In this document: piece by piece, positions 1 to 12,014 of the stretch
Position numbering within the stretch: position 1 is the stretch's first letter
Layout: each line of letters begins with the position of its first letter
Assembly (NCBI GenBank): GCA_012931725.1
Contig: CM022945.1
Coordinates: 19,206,580-19,270,579, forward strand
DNA from: Litsea cubeba
Lineage: Eukaryota; Streptophyta; Magnoliopsida; Laurales; Lauraceae
Length of the DNA stretch: 64,000 nt
Direction: 5' to 3'
Notes under the pieces: generated by a model
Databases searched by the model: none
The model's input: only the letters and a program-made list of their open reading frames with translations
Told to the model about the DNA's origin: nothing
Made by a program: the position numbers and the translations under genes

Positions 1-871
1 AATCCCACGAGGTGTAGCCCATCTCAAAGGATTTTCACAGCTCGTAAATTCAACAATCAAGAGACCACTTTAGTGTAAAGATAACCCATTGCAAATCAGA
101 ACCTTTACACACCCCATTTTTGGATTTCACTCTTTATGTAATGAATTGAGCAGAGAAAATAAGGAAAATAGAATTCCCCAAAAGCAAGTGAATAATTATA
201 TTCATGAGTCTGTTAAGTATATATGCTGTGCGTTAGAATAAAGCAGGTTGCAGACAAATTCTATCACATCCTCAATGAAAAGAAAAGAAGAGGAAAAGAG
301 AGACATCATCTTCAACTACTTTTCAGAAAAGGACTACACAACAGTGATGGTCTTCCACAATTCACACCTTTTTAATTTGTCATCTCGTCAACTGTAACTC
401 CAACTTGGCGGTCCTATTGTGGATGGAGCGCAGCTTGAAAATCAAGCTGATCAGAAGATTATGGCAATTTGGTTTCTTCCATTGAAAATTGGATGATCAA
501 GGACTCTCTGATCAATGTCTATGTTCCATTGACATTGGGTTCATAAGCTGTTCTGTTTCACTCATATACCGTCTTAGTTTAACACATCAGACCCATTGAT
601 CAATAAAAAGAGAAAGATGTATGCATAATTTCTTACATTCTACTTCTTTAAGAAGGTAGGAGTTGATGTTTGAAGAAATTACATCCCACGATTCATATGG
701 TCCACATTGGTAGGATTACCCCTCACTGAGTTGAGAGATGGATTACACGCATTGTAATCTACATCTTCTCAAAAAACAGAAAAACATACAAAAAAAGAAG
801 TCATAATTACATGTATTCCATCTCCTCAAACCGCATGAAAACCGCATTCATAATCATAACTCAGATGGGTT
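1..871. other. 3' flank of the CEPR1-like gene, no gene seen
   Basis: No coding region is recognisable on either strand. The part next to 872 probably contains the 3' untranslated region of the minus-strand receptor kinase. The sequence is ordinary AT-rich DNA without obvious repeats. Confidence 0.5.
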
Positions 872-3800
872 TTAAGCCTTCATGGTGGGTGATGATTCCT
901 CTTTTAGCTTATCCCATCTTTTGAAAGCATCAAACCTACAAGGATCAGCATTTATCAGAAGCTGCGCCACTTCATTCATGGTTGGGCGAAGAGCTGGGAC
1001 ACTACAAGTGCAACGGATTGCAATCCGGAGCACTTGAATCATTTCATCCTTGAATGAACCTGATAACCTCTCATCTAAGACTTCCATGATCCCTTCTTTT
1101 GTTGAAACCTTTTGTGCCACCCAGAAGATGATGTTTCTGTTCTCACCAAATTCTGGTTCAATTGGTCTTTTTCCCGTTATCAGTTCCATTAGTACAACTC
1201 CGAAGCTGTACACATCACATTTGACTGTTGCCTTGGATGAATATGCATATTCTGTCAGACAAATATGGATTCAATTTGATCACTACTTCAATGGAGAGAA
1301 TTGCTTTAAATGAAATCAACTTAGATGAATGCAGTGCAATAGCAAAAATTTGAAAGCTTAAAGTGGAATTGAACATAAAGCTTGTTCGTTAAGTGCATCT
1401 TTGGATGAACAAATTATTTAGACTGCATTAACCAAGTTAAATGAAAAAGATTAATGATGCCAAAAATCATATTTAATTTTGTATTAAGTTGAGCAACTGA
1501 TATTTCCTAGTTACTTTTTCAATCTTTAATCACTTTCTTTTAACCAAACTCTGAGAATCATCTGTCAATTGAAGATCACAACACACCCTAGGAAAAAAGT
1601 TAGTGGTTGTAAACAATGAGCTTTCTTTGAATTAACAACATAAACAAACTATATCAAGATTCAGAAGACGAATATGCAACTATGGAAACAGAAACTTTGA
1701 AAAAAACCACAAGAGAGAAACAGAACTTATGGATACAACTGACTTAGACAAGTTGTGATAAACTGATAATGGAAGGGAATAATATCATTGTTAATATAAC
1801 TAGATTGTTGGCTTTCTGCTGTTTTTCAAATTAATTTTCCTTCAAGTCCTATTTAAAATGAGTGATTGGTTAATCACTACAAACAATGATAGACTAATCC
1901 CACTTTAGACAATTATATCTTCATGGCCTCTGTCAACTGCCCATGCAAATACAGATAAAACAATTTAGATTTCTATGTGAAATTTTATTGGAAAACTAAT
2001 GAGTTAGCTGAAACTGAAATCAAGTTCAGAACTAGTTGAATCAGAATTCAGTTACCTGGTGCCAAGTACCCATAGGTTCCGGCAACAGCAGTGGTGGTGG
2101 AATCCTTTCCTTTACCATGCAAGACCTTAGCAATTCCAAAATCCGCCACCTTGGGCTGAAAGTCTGCATTAAGAAGTATGTTGGTCGACTTTACGTCACG
2201 GTGTATAATTGGCGGAAGCAGATCATGATGAAGGTAAGCTAGACCTTGTGCTATCCCAACTGCAATCGTATGTCGAGTTGGCCAATCAAGCAAGACCTTA
2301 CCCCGATGAAGCATATCCCACAAATTCCCGTTTGACATGTACTCATAGACCAACAAATTTGAGTCCCAATTTGAGAAGCAGCAGTACAATTTCACAATGT
2401 TCTTGTGTCTGATCTTTCCTAGAGTGTCAACTTCCGCCTTGAGTTCTCTATCTAAAAGCAGCTGATCTGAAGATGGATCCTTTGTCTTTCTAGCCCAAAG
2501 TTTCTTCACCGCAAATGATTGGCCGTTCCTCAATTCGATCTTATACACAGTCCCTGATCCTCCATAGCCAACTATGTTCTTGTCGATTAAGGCCTTGATG
2601 ATCTCATCCTGGTCGAAGCTCAGCCTACGAAAACTAGTCATCTCATATGAGAAGGATGTTGAAGAGAAGCCATTCTGTTCGATCACCAGTCTCTCTCGAC
2701 CATACCAGCGTTTCAAAAACAGCAGAAAACCAACAATTACAACAAGGACAGTAGTTGCAATAACCCAAATGGTGTTTAGCCTCTTTCGAGTGTTGGGACG
2801 AAGACAGAGAGGGAGGGATGGGATTGATGAGTTGAAATAGACTGGAGCACACAATTTTGGATTACCCGAAAAGCTTTCTGCCAATCCTTCTTTAATCAGT
2901 GGAAGAGGAACTGGACCCGAAAGTCGATTGTTTGAGAAATCAAGTGAATTTGGTAGCAACTCGCATAGACTTTTGGGGATGTTTCCCGTGAGGAGATTAT
3001 TTGAGAGATTGAGAAGGTTGAGGGATTTCAGTGAAGAGAACGATTCAGGAATGGAAGACACTAGCTTGTTACCCTGCAGTAGCAGCAGGTTCAGCTTCCT
3101 TAAATTGCCAATTTCGGGGGGAATTGGACCTGAAAAAAGATTCTTACTCAGATCAATCTTCACTAAATTAGCTGCCTGCGAAATCTCAGAAGGGAGAGAA
3201 CCTGAGATCCTATTGGTCTGAATGTAGAGCTCTGAGAGGTTCTTAGCATTTCCTATGGATTTTGGCAACATACCATCAAAAAGATTGTAACTCAGATCAA
3301 TGATTGAGGCATGTGGAAGACCCAATAGTCCTTCTGGGATTGGACCGGACAGGCGGTTATAACTAACTCGAAAACGAAGCAGAGATTCACATTTTGCATA
3401 ATTCTCAGGCAAACCACCAGAGAACTGATTATCCAACACAAGAAAATAGAACAATTTCCCATTCTTGCAAACTTCTTTTGGCAATTCACCGGAAAGATGG
3501 TTCTCCGATACATCTAGACCGACCAGTTCAGTGAACTTCCCAATATTAGGTGGCAATTCACCCATCAGGAAGTTCTCATAAACAGATAAGATGTGCAAGG
3601 ATGTTGAATTACCAATTGCGAGCGGGATTTCTCCGATGAGGCTATTGTTGTAGAGCTGCAAGAAACGAAGTTTTGGAAGCTCGCATATACTCACTGGTAT
3701 CTTCCCCGTTAGACGATTGACGGAGATATCAAGATCAAACATCTGTGTCAAGTTTCCAAGCTCTTCAGGTATCTCGCCTGTCAGCTGGTTATAGTAAAGC

Positions 3801-4531
3801 TCCAAAAGTTGCAGGTTCTTCAACTCACCAAGCTCTACAGGAATTGGACCATCAAGAGAATTTCCACTCAATTCAAGGTCAACAAGTGAAGTCATGTTCC
3901 CTATCCAAGGAGGGATCTGACCATGCAGAGAGCATGTCATCAGTAACAAACTCTTGAGATTCTTCAACTGGGTGATTTCATATGGAAGCTGCCACATCGA
4001 AAAACCGCCATTCTCATTGAAATTAAGCACTTCAAGACTGGTAACATTAGTTACAGATATGGGAAACTCGCCCGTGAACTGATTGTTAGATAGGTCTAGC
4101 ACTCGAAGAGACTTCAATTGTGAGAAATTAGGAAGATTACCGGCGAGATTTGAAGTGCTTAGATTAAGCTCTTCTAAGAAAGAGCAATTGAAGACACCAG
4201 TCGGGAATCCGCCACGAAGATCATTGTGTCCCAGGCGAAGCACACGAAGCTTCTGAACATATGAGCAGATGTCGTTGGGGATTTGGCCTAACACTGACCA
4301 TGCAGAGAGATCGATCTCGACGACATACCCATCATTGTCACAGGCGATACCGGGGTAGTTACAGTACTGGTCTCCTGCTGTGAGGGTGCTCCACTTGGAT
4401 ATGGAGTTGCCTGAGAGGGAGGTTTTCATGAGAGTGAAGAAATGGGATTGGTTTTGGAGGGTTGCTTGGGAAGAAAGGATGGAAAGAGAGAGACATGAAA
4501 GTATGTAGAGAATGATTTTAAAGAGAGCCAT
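872..4531 (-). CDS. CEPR1: LRR receptor-like kinase, subfamily XI, CEPR1/XIP1 type
   Basis: Two exons, 4531-2056 and 1251-872, with a phase-1 GT-AG intron (2055-1252). Joined they give 951 aa, close to the usual length of about 965. The protein has a signal peptide (about 1-23), a Cys-containing LRR cap, roughly 20 leucine-rich repeats to about residue 560, one membrane helix (about 587-606) and a Ser/Thr kinase domain (about 651-930). Visible kinase residues are the glycine loop GYGGSG (655-660), Lys676, HRD (777-779), DFG (797-799) and APE, whose Glu826 codon is split by the intron. All catalytic residues are present and it is an RD kinase. Known members sit in the plasma membrane, perceive C-terminally encoded peptides (CEPs), and act in nitrogen-demand signalling and vascular development. 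The assignment to CEPR1 rather than another subfamily XI member rests on ectodomain and juxtamembrane resemblance recalled from the family. The ATG at 4531 is chosen because the signal peptide follows directly. Confidence 0.93.
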
Positions 4532-4602
4532 GTGTATGTGTGTGGAGAATTAGAAGAGGGAGGGAGAGAGAGGTTTTGTTAGTTGCAGAGTAGAGGAAGG
4601 AA

Positions 4603-4610
4603 CATATAAA
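4603..4610 (-). promoter_or_regulatory. TATA-like box of the CEPR1-like gene
   Basis: On the minus strand TTTATATG lies about 72 bp upstream of the ATG and is followed by a CT-rich leader, a common plant core-promoter arrangement. The start site itself cannot be seen. Confidence 0.4.
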
Positions 4611-4796
4611 TGGAAAGATTGGGGGTACTGTTGGTTACAGTAGTAGTACGAAGAAGCTTTAGTACTGTTGGTCTATAATATTAGATGGTGGGAAAGGGAA
4701 GTGCATGGAGGGGCCATATCTTTCCAAAAGGGCAGCTTTTATTTCTTTTCTTCTTCTGCTAACTGTTGCGCTCTGGGCACAGATGCCCTTCATTTT

Positions 4797-5690
4797 ATTT
4801 TGTTTTGATAGGCAACGAAGAAAATATATTAACAGAGGAAAGAGTAAGGGCATTATGGTTTAGCCGAAGAAGACACCCAAAATATAGCATTAAGAGAATC
4901 ACTTTCAACCACTAATCTAGAACGAAAAGAGGTTGAAGTGAAAATTCGAATAGCTTCTAAAATAGCAACAACCTTAGCCTCATTAGACTCCATATATACA
5001 ACCCACATGCTTTGCCTTCACTATTGCGAAGCACCCCACCAATACCCGCCGGCCCAAGTTTTTCCATAGCTGCCCTATCCACATTGAACTTAAGCACGCC
5101 TTCAAAAGGAGTAGCCCATAAAAATACCTTTTTTTATTTTCTTAACCCCACAAAGTAGAGAGGCTTCCCAATTGTGCAACACACCATTAACTCTTAGACT
5201 ATCAAACTCACACTTGAAAGCGGCCCATTTGGCAATTCGTGTCACCACCAATAACGTCAAGTCTTTCACCGACGACGAAGACCTTTTAAACACTCTGCCA
5301 TTCCTCTCTTTCCAAACAGACCATAAGATAGCAAAAGGTATGAGCCTCCAATGGCCTTTTAAACACTCTGTTATTCCTCTCTTTTCAAACGGACAATAAG
5401 ATAACAAAAGGTATGAGTCTCCAAAGAACTAACCCACACCCGTAAAAACTAGAGCACCTCCAAGCTTCGATCATCCCCGCCAAAGTCCCTAAGCTACACC
5501 AAAGGACACCGCACCGCAAAAAGAGCCCACACCATAAGATATGAGAAAACTCGCAATGGATAAACAAATGGTCTTCATTCCCTTCCTGACAATACACATA
5601 AGTCTGAAATAACTTTAGAAGCCAAGCCTCTCCAACTAAGGTTATCCGCTGTAGAAACTAGAAACCTTTTCCAAAATAGTAAGCCATGCC
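4797..5690 (-). mobile_element. 3' end of a degenerate L1-like LINE (zf-RVT and RNase H region)
   Basis: Minus-strand translations, broken by frameshifts, give the zinc-knuckle region after reverse transcriptase (a CxxC-like segment near EDHLFIHCEFS at about 5560), then a WKERNGRVF segment (about 5300). These are followed by an RNase H start, LKFNVDRAAMEK then GPAGIGGVLRNS (about 5090-5000). The 3' end looks like a LINE untranslated region ending in an A-rich tail near 4797. A tandem duplication of about 73 bp (5282-5354 and 5355-5427) repeats the WRLIPF segment. No intact ORF remains, so this is a 5'-truncated dead copy. Confidence 0.75.
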
Positions 5691-7545
5691 CTTCATCAGT
5701 GAAAGTTTATGGTTGTGATGTGCCTACTACCTAGCTATGTACAATTGGGTGTTGAAAGTCAAATGATCCAAAATGGGTACTGTGGTCTATGGACACAAGT
5801 CACTAAATAATGTTACCTGAATTGGATGCTATATCTTAGCTCCTCTCTTATCCCATTCTTTTTGTTCAACTGTTGCTATGTCTCTTAGCACTTCTTTTGT
5901 TTTTTTCCAATCCAAAGGTATATGTTTGTAACATTTTAACATGAAAGAAGTTTTTTTCTAGAAAACCTCCATCCTTGTGGGTCATCTGATCATTGATATC
6001 AAAGCATTGGGATACTTTGTAGTGAGCAGTGCTGCTACTTCTCATGTTCATGTATTAAGGGCTTTCTGATTCTCTCTTTTCTCAAGTACCCGATATTCAA
6101 CTTGATGCAGTTAAATATCAGGTGTTGGGTACACGTTTATTCCACACTTGTTCGACCAGACAACTTGACCCCAACCCTATCCAACCTGATTTACCGAACC
6201 GTAAACCACCAACTCTACCTGAACCCAACCTGGGATTCGGTGTTTGTATTAACCCTTTTAACTTTTAAGTTGGGTTTGGTTTAACATTGACAAATAAATA
6301 GTTCAGGTTCAGGTCAATCAAATTCATGTTAACCTATAACAGTTGACTCAACCACAGCCATTTCCACCATTTTTTTTTTTTTAATGATGTTGGTATTCCA
6401 AGGTCTTTGACCCAGCAGAATTAATTCCCAAAGTACCACCCACTAAACTTTCACAAATACAAACCAGGCAATCTGGAGTGGGTTTTGAACACAAGACATA
6501 GCGAGCAAATTCATGTCTTATACCGCTCCACCAACTCTCATATGTTATGCCACTCCACCAACGTGCAAGTGGGTAATTCCCACCACTCTAATGGTAGCAG
6601 AGGAAATAATTTTGAGGGGGTTGGAGTTGAGAAATGAACTTCACAACTTGCAGGTGAATGAAGCTTCAGGAGCAGTTTTGTTTTGGCTTTATGTAAAATG
6701 TCCATGTAATAATATCTGCAGGACTTTCCCTTACTATAATATATATAATAATCAAAACAAAAGAAAGAATAGCATGGAACAGGTTGGGGGCTCCATTGTT
6801 GAGCGAGCTCCAAAGTTATCAGAGATTGGAAGTTCATATCTGTCCAATCATTGCTTGCTTTCTATTTGTGGGCCCTGCAGATAAAACCTCTTTGAAATAT
6901 GAAAGTGGGGGACTACTGGGTGCACCTAATCCATCTAGATTGACAAATTCAATGGTTTGGATCGGGGATCTGTAGGCCCCATCTATATAAATGGGGCCCA
7001 CCAGGACAGTATACCCCTCAGGCTGGTCAGGACTCGAATATTATTAATAATTCAAGTTTTCATGTAGCAGTGCTTTAGGCCTAGTGTTTTAAGTGTATGC
7101 GGCGGAATGTTCGAAAGCACGAATATTGTTGTTGACATGCCCACATGCACGTGTGCATGGACGTTAGCTTGGTTGGGCTCAACAACAGCGGGCCGGGCTC
7201 TGTCTGGTCCATTAGGACATATGAATTATCCAAGGATCTAACAACGAAACCAAATGCATATTACCTCATGAAAAGATTCCCACCATCACAAGTGGGACCC
7301 ACATGAATGGTTGAAAAGCAAGGGGAATAAAGGGTGAATGGATTTGCATGAATACAAGGTTGGGCCCAACTGATTTCAACCTGATCATGTGATCACAGCC
7401 CTTAATTTAAAGGTCTCAAATTTAATGATTTTATATGGTGTAATATTCTGTTGATTAGATCAACTGGTGGATAATGACAAGGTCAATGCCAAATTAGGAC
7501 TGGTCCTAATTCACATGAGCTAAGTCCGTGTATTGAAGGATTTGA
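5691..7545. other. Intergenic DNA, no gene seen
   Basis: AT-rich spacer. A region near 6100-6350 is rich in AACC/GGTT-type words typical of degraded transposon ends, but no terminal repeats or target duplication could be matched. No coding sequence is recognisable. Confidence 0.4.
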
Positions 7546-7817
7546 TTTTTTTTTTTTTTTTTGTTTACCCAACTATAAGGGGTTGGGACCCTGCCCTCGG
7601 GTGCAGGTAGTAGACCTCAGATGAGGTGGTGGAGCTAGTCCTTGGATGATGAAAGTAAATCTCGGATGGAGCTAGTCCTTGGATGATGAAAGTAAATCTC
7701 GGATGAAGTGACAGAGTCATTGGGTGAGGAAAAGTGGTATGTAAAGGGTCCGATACTTAAATAGCCAGGTGAGAATTGATGCCTCTTACCATTGAGGTAA
7801 GAGGTCATTCTCGTCGA
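7546..7817 (-). mobile_element. tRNA-related SINE
   Basis: Read on the minus strand, a tRNA-like head (CTTACCTCAATGGTAAGAGG, near 7800) is followed by a degraded B-box-like segment, a body, and an A-tail (T run at 7546-7562). Flanks GGATTTGA (7538-7545) and GGAATTTGA (7818-7826) look like a target duplication with one indel. The head resembles that of the SINE at 24.8-26.0 kb. The body has an internal direct duplication of about 37 bp (7629-7703). Confidence 0.65.
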
Positions 7818-8789
7818 GGAATTTGAATTGGTCAAAGGTGGACCCCGTCACATAAGAGAGGAGAAAAGGTTTTAAATTATAAAGAACACTAAAAATTCAC
7901 TTGTGCATGTTATGCAATTTTTAATTTTTAAATAGTGTTATGGAAGAGGTTTTAGCTTTCTGTTTCTTGCCTTTGCAATCAAAATGAGTTCATATACTAG
8001 TATCAATATGAAAATGCAACAAATGGAGAATAATTGAAGATAAAAGTAAATTCTATAGTGAAACTGATTGATGGATTGGCATTTTTATCATTAGAAAAAA
8101 AAAACTCAATAAAAGTTAAATATCAACCCATCCACTAACCAAACGGGGGCATAAATGCATACGTAATATAATGAAATAATATAAGCCACGAGAAGCCAAG
8201 CACGACTTGCTTTACTATGCCTCTAGAGTCTGTTAAACATCCACTTTTCTATTACTTAACCACTTCTAAACCAAAAGCATGAGAGAGAGAGAGGTTATTT
8301 TTAAAGGCAAGCAAGATATTTTCTCATTGAAAAAAATATAAAGAAACAAACTTCTATTGTAAAATGAGTTTTGTTTTTTTGAAAGATTATAGGAAAAGGA
8401 GTTGTAAAGTAAGATTATTCACTGCAGAAGGCAAGTAGCGTCCACGATTATAAAAGAATGAGATATATAATAGTTATATAATTATAATTTGATAATGAAT
8501 GAAATAAGGCTAAGATGATAATGCGAAAATAGGGCATGGGACGACTAAGAAAGATGGCATGGGGCTCTACCTTCCAACCAGTAAAGATATGGGATGCCAT
8601 GGTCATCGGGACTTCCCCATTGGGCCTCTTAAAACTCCATTAATCATCTCAAAATAGATAGGTTTTTCATATTAATATATTACTACTACTATTATGAGTC
8701 ATTCTGCAATGAGGGGCCTTATAGAAGTCATATAGGGCCTTGAAAGCCCATTATGACAGAGCCCATAACCAGGAATCATGTATAGTTAG
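7818..8789. other. Intergenic DNA, no gene seen
   Basis: AT-rich spacer with a short GA run near 8281. No ORF, tRNA or transposon end could be supported. Confidence 0.4.
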
Positions 8790-9254
8790 TGATGAGTCAG
8801 GCCCAAGTGGCCTAGAATATGATGAGCCAGATCCAAATCCACCAGGGAAGCCCAGGTCCAGATCCACGGAGTGACCAAGTCAAGGCAGGCATCTACGTCG
8901 CTTTGGAAGCAGTCCCGCTTCTACCAATTCCTGCGGAGAATATCTCACCTGCCTCCACCTGGCCCGTCCCTCGAGGACAGCTCTGAGGCTCCGAAGAGAA
9001 GTCGTCCCCATCTGTTAGGGGAGGACTATAAATAGAGGAGCCCTCTTATCACTCAGGGGGATGAACATCTTACTCTCTCTCTCTCGCTTGTAATCCACCT
9101 TATCAATAAAAGATCACCATATTTCAAAGTGGACGTAGGTCATACAGACCGAACCACTATAAATTCCCTCTCTCTCTCTCATTTATTTACTACATTTTCA
9201 CCTAGCATTTATTACTTGACCGGTGGTGTCCGAAACCTATTTTTGGCATCATCA
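8790..9254 (+). repeat. 5' LTR
   Basis: Contains a TATAAATA box (9027-9034) and an AATAAA signal (9105-9110), which fit the promoter and polyadenylation parts of an LTR. It matches 11550-12014 without indels. Confidence 0.93.
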
Positions 9255-9899
9255 GTTTGGCGCCGTCTGTGGGAACGTATTAAAGTTCTCATCCGTCTTC
9301 TCAAGTTATGGTGATCACGACGAGATCAACTAGGCGAGCAGAGGGCGAGGATGATCTCCACTGACTAATCCTCCCCCAAATGCTCTCACTCCTCAACAAA
9401 TGTTGGAGACCATTCAACAGCCTACAACTCCTGCTCGCAGGGCAATGAGGAACACAGCTCGGAGGAGTACTGCCTGAAGTATCGCATCTAGGATACCCAA
9501 CTGCTCCACGTCGGGAGCACCTCACCTAAGTGCCCAACCCTATGGCGCAGAAACCCCGGGCGCCCAGAAGAGATCCAAGCACCCGCCATCTGTCCTCTCT
9601 GCAGACAGGAAAGTGAGCCTACCAAGTTGCCCTACGCAGAGGGGGTCCGGGGGTGTCCCCCGGCGGTGGTCGAGCTGACCGGTCAGCTCGCGGGGGCCCA
9701 GGGCGCAGCGCCCCCGGCGGGGGATCGGGGGCAGCGCCCCCGAAAAAAAAAAAAAAAAAAAAAAAAAAGGAATACACGTCCGCCACGGGATCAGACTCCC
9801 CCGGGCGCCCAGGTCCCTTGGCGCCCAAAACATCCCTCGGGCGCCCTGGACTCCCAGGACGCCCAAGTCCTTCTCTCCTCGCCCAAGGGGGGATCTCGC

Positions 9900-10230
9900 C
9901 CAACCTGGCCTCACTGCGTGGGCTGCTCGCCCAGGGGGGCCCCTCGTCCTCGCCCAGCGCTGCTAGCGCGCCGCCCGCGGGGCCAGCTGCTCCCTCTGCC
10001 GCGACGCCCGGCGCCCCTGTCGCGCCGCCCGGCGCCCCGGCGCCCTCGCCCGCGACGCCCGGCGCCCCTGCCGCGGCGCCCGACGCCCTGGCGCCCACTG
10101 TCGCGCCGCCCAGCGCCCCGGCGCCCTCGTTCGCGACGCCCGGCGCCCCGGCGTCCCTGCGCCCTCTGCCGCGACGCCCGCCAGCGTCCCGGCGCCCCTG
10201 CGCCCGGCGCGCCTCCGCCCGCCAGCGCCA
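9900..10230. repeat. GC-rich minisatellite inside the retrotransposon
   Basis: Imperfect repeats of CGACGCCCGGCGCCCC-like words, very rich in CpG. They give long chance ORFs in several frames on both strands (Ala/Pro- or Arg-rich), none of which looks like a real protein. A run of 26 A residues (9743-9768) precedes it. A related GGCGCCCAG series recurs at 11220-11345. Confidence 0.85.
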
Positions 10231-10429
10231 TCAGCCACGCCATCCTCTCCTTCAACCTCGCCTAGTGCCCCTTGCGCGATTGCTGCAGTCCGCTCAACAA
10301 CGGTCTCCGTCTGTTTTTTCTCTACTGCACCCATCATTACAGCTACTTGCATACTCTTCTCATTCTCTTGGGATGATTTTCTCTCTCTTGGATGTTCCAT
10401 TTGGATGAATCATCTCGCGGATCGCCCTA

Positions 10430-11140
10430 CGTGGTGACCTGCCTCTGTACTGTTCTCAAACAGGCAGCCTATACATCCGGCTTAGCGGCTCTCTCACGGG
10501 TCGCCAAAAAAGCTTGGCCTCTGCACTGTTTTTAAACAGGCAGCCTATCTCCAGCTTAGCGGCTCTCTCGCGGGTCGCCAAAAAAGCTTGGCCTCTGCAC
10601 TGTTTTTAAACAGGCAGCCTATCTCCAGCTTAGCGGCTCTCTCGCGGGTCGCCAAAAAAGCTTGGCCTCTGCACTGTTTTTAAACAGGCAGCCTATCTCC
10701 AGCTTAGCGGCTCTCTCGCGGGTCGCCAAAAAGCTTGGCCTCTACACTGTTGTTAAACAGGCAGCCTATCTTCAACTTAGCGGCTCTCTCGCAGGTCGCC
10801 CAAAAAGCTTGGCCTCTGCACTGTTTTTAAACAGGCAGCCTATCTCCAGCTTAGCGGCTCTCTCACGGGTCGCCAAAAAAGCTTGGCCTCTGCACTGTTT
10901 TTAAACAGGCAGCCTATCTCCAGCTTAACGGCTCTCTCGCGGGTCGCCAAAAAGCTTGGCCTCTGCACTGTTGTTAAACAGGCAGCCTATTTTCAACTTA
11001 GCGGCTCTCTCGCAGGTCGCCCAAAAAGCTTGGCCTCTGCACTGTTCTTAAACAGGCAGTTTATATATCCAGCTTAGCGGCCCTCTCGCGGGTTGCAAAA
11101 AATGCTTCGTCTCTGCACTGCTCTCAAGCAGGCAAGAAGT
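10430..11140. repeat. 74-bp tandem satellite inside the retrotransposon
   Basis: About ten direct copies of a unit of about 74 bp. Each contains the near-palindrome CTGTTTTTAAACAG, then a CAGCTTAGCGGCTCTCTC segment and GGGTCGCCAAAAAGCTTGG. Copies near 10748 and 10968 share the same variants (GTTGTT, TTCAACTTA, GCAGGTCGCCC), so a block of three units (about 220 bp) was itself duplicated. Confidence 0.9.
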
Positions 11141-11549
11141 CTGCCTCTCTTTCCAGATTGAATGTCAACAATCGGGCCTCAACCGCTCCTGGATACTAAA
11201 GATCCTCCTGGCACCCCAGCTCCCTGCTGGCGCCCAGCACCCTAGCACCTTGGCGCCCAGCACTCTAGCACCCTGGCGCCCAGCTCCCTGGCACCTTTGC
11301 TCCTGGCGCCCAGACTGCCTGTCGACCGCCCAGGCCTCTTCCGGGCGCCCAGCCTCCTGCTGCCTGCTTCGTCTGTTGGCGCAACCACCTCCTCTCCGCC
11401 TGCACAGCAAACTGCAGCCGCTTGGTACCTCGTCCTCTGCTCCAACTTTGGGTCTGGGGCATTCTTTTTAGCAAGTTTTAGGCTCATCTCCTTCTTCTCA
11501 AAATGCCCCGCTTTCAAAGCTTCTTTGTGCGCAGGGCATTTGGGGCAAA

Positions 11550-12014
11550 TGATGAGTCAGGCCCAAGTGGCCTAGAATATGATGAGCCAGATCCAAATCC
11601 ACCAGGGAAGCCCAGGTCCAGATCCACGGAGTGACCAAGTCAAGGCAGGCATCTACGTCGCTTTGGAAGCAGTCCCGCTTCTACCAATTCCTGCGGAGAA
11701 TATCTCACCTGCCTCCACCTGGCCCGTCCCTCGAGGACAGCTCTGAGGCTCCGAAGAGAAGTCGTCCCCATCTGTTAGGGGAGGACTATAAATAGAGGAG
11801 CCCTCTTATCACTCAGGGGGATGAACATCTTACTCTCTCTCTCTCGCTTGTAATCCACCTTATCAATAAAAGATCACCATATTTCAAAGTGGACGTAGGT
11901 CATACAGACCGAACCACTATAAATTCCCTCTCTCTCTCTCATTTATTTACTACATTTTCACCTAGCATTTATTACTTGACCGGTGGTGTCCGAAACTTAT
12001 TTTTGGCATCATCA
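11550..12014 (+). repeat. 3' LTR
   Basis: Same length as the 5' LTR. The only difference I see is CCTAT versus CTTAT near the 3' end (9236-9240 against 11996-12000). Confidence 0.93.

Larger units (their letters stand above)
8790..12014 (+). mobile_element. Young non-autonomous LTR retrotransposon
   Basis: Two direct 465-bp repeats (8790-9254 and 11550-12014), each starting TGATG and ending CATCA, differ at one position by my reading. The flanks GTTAG (8785-8789) and ATTAG (12015-12019) are a 5-bp target duplication with one mismatch. A primer-binding site, TGGCGCCGTCTGTGGGAA, starts at 9258. The interior (2295 bp) has no integrase, protease or reverse transcriptase. A short gag-like start (ATG at 9308, MVITTRSTRRAEGEDD) ends at a stop within about 20 codons. 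The rest is a GC-rich proline/alanine-type minisatellite and a 74-bp satellite. Movement would need proteins from an autonomous relative. Near-identical LTRs imply a recent insertion. Confidence 0.93.

Noticed and set aside
9540..10408. Several long overlapping ORFs rich in Ala/Pro or Arg on both strands
   Set aside because: They are by-products of the GC-rich minisatellite, which has few AT-rich stop codons. No frame shows a domain, signal or normal composition.
10430..11140. Regular repeats that could be taken for a CRISPR array
   Set aside because: There are no unique spacers: the whole 74-bp unit repeats head to tail inside a plant retrotransposon.
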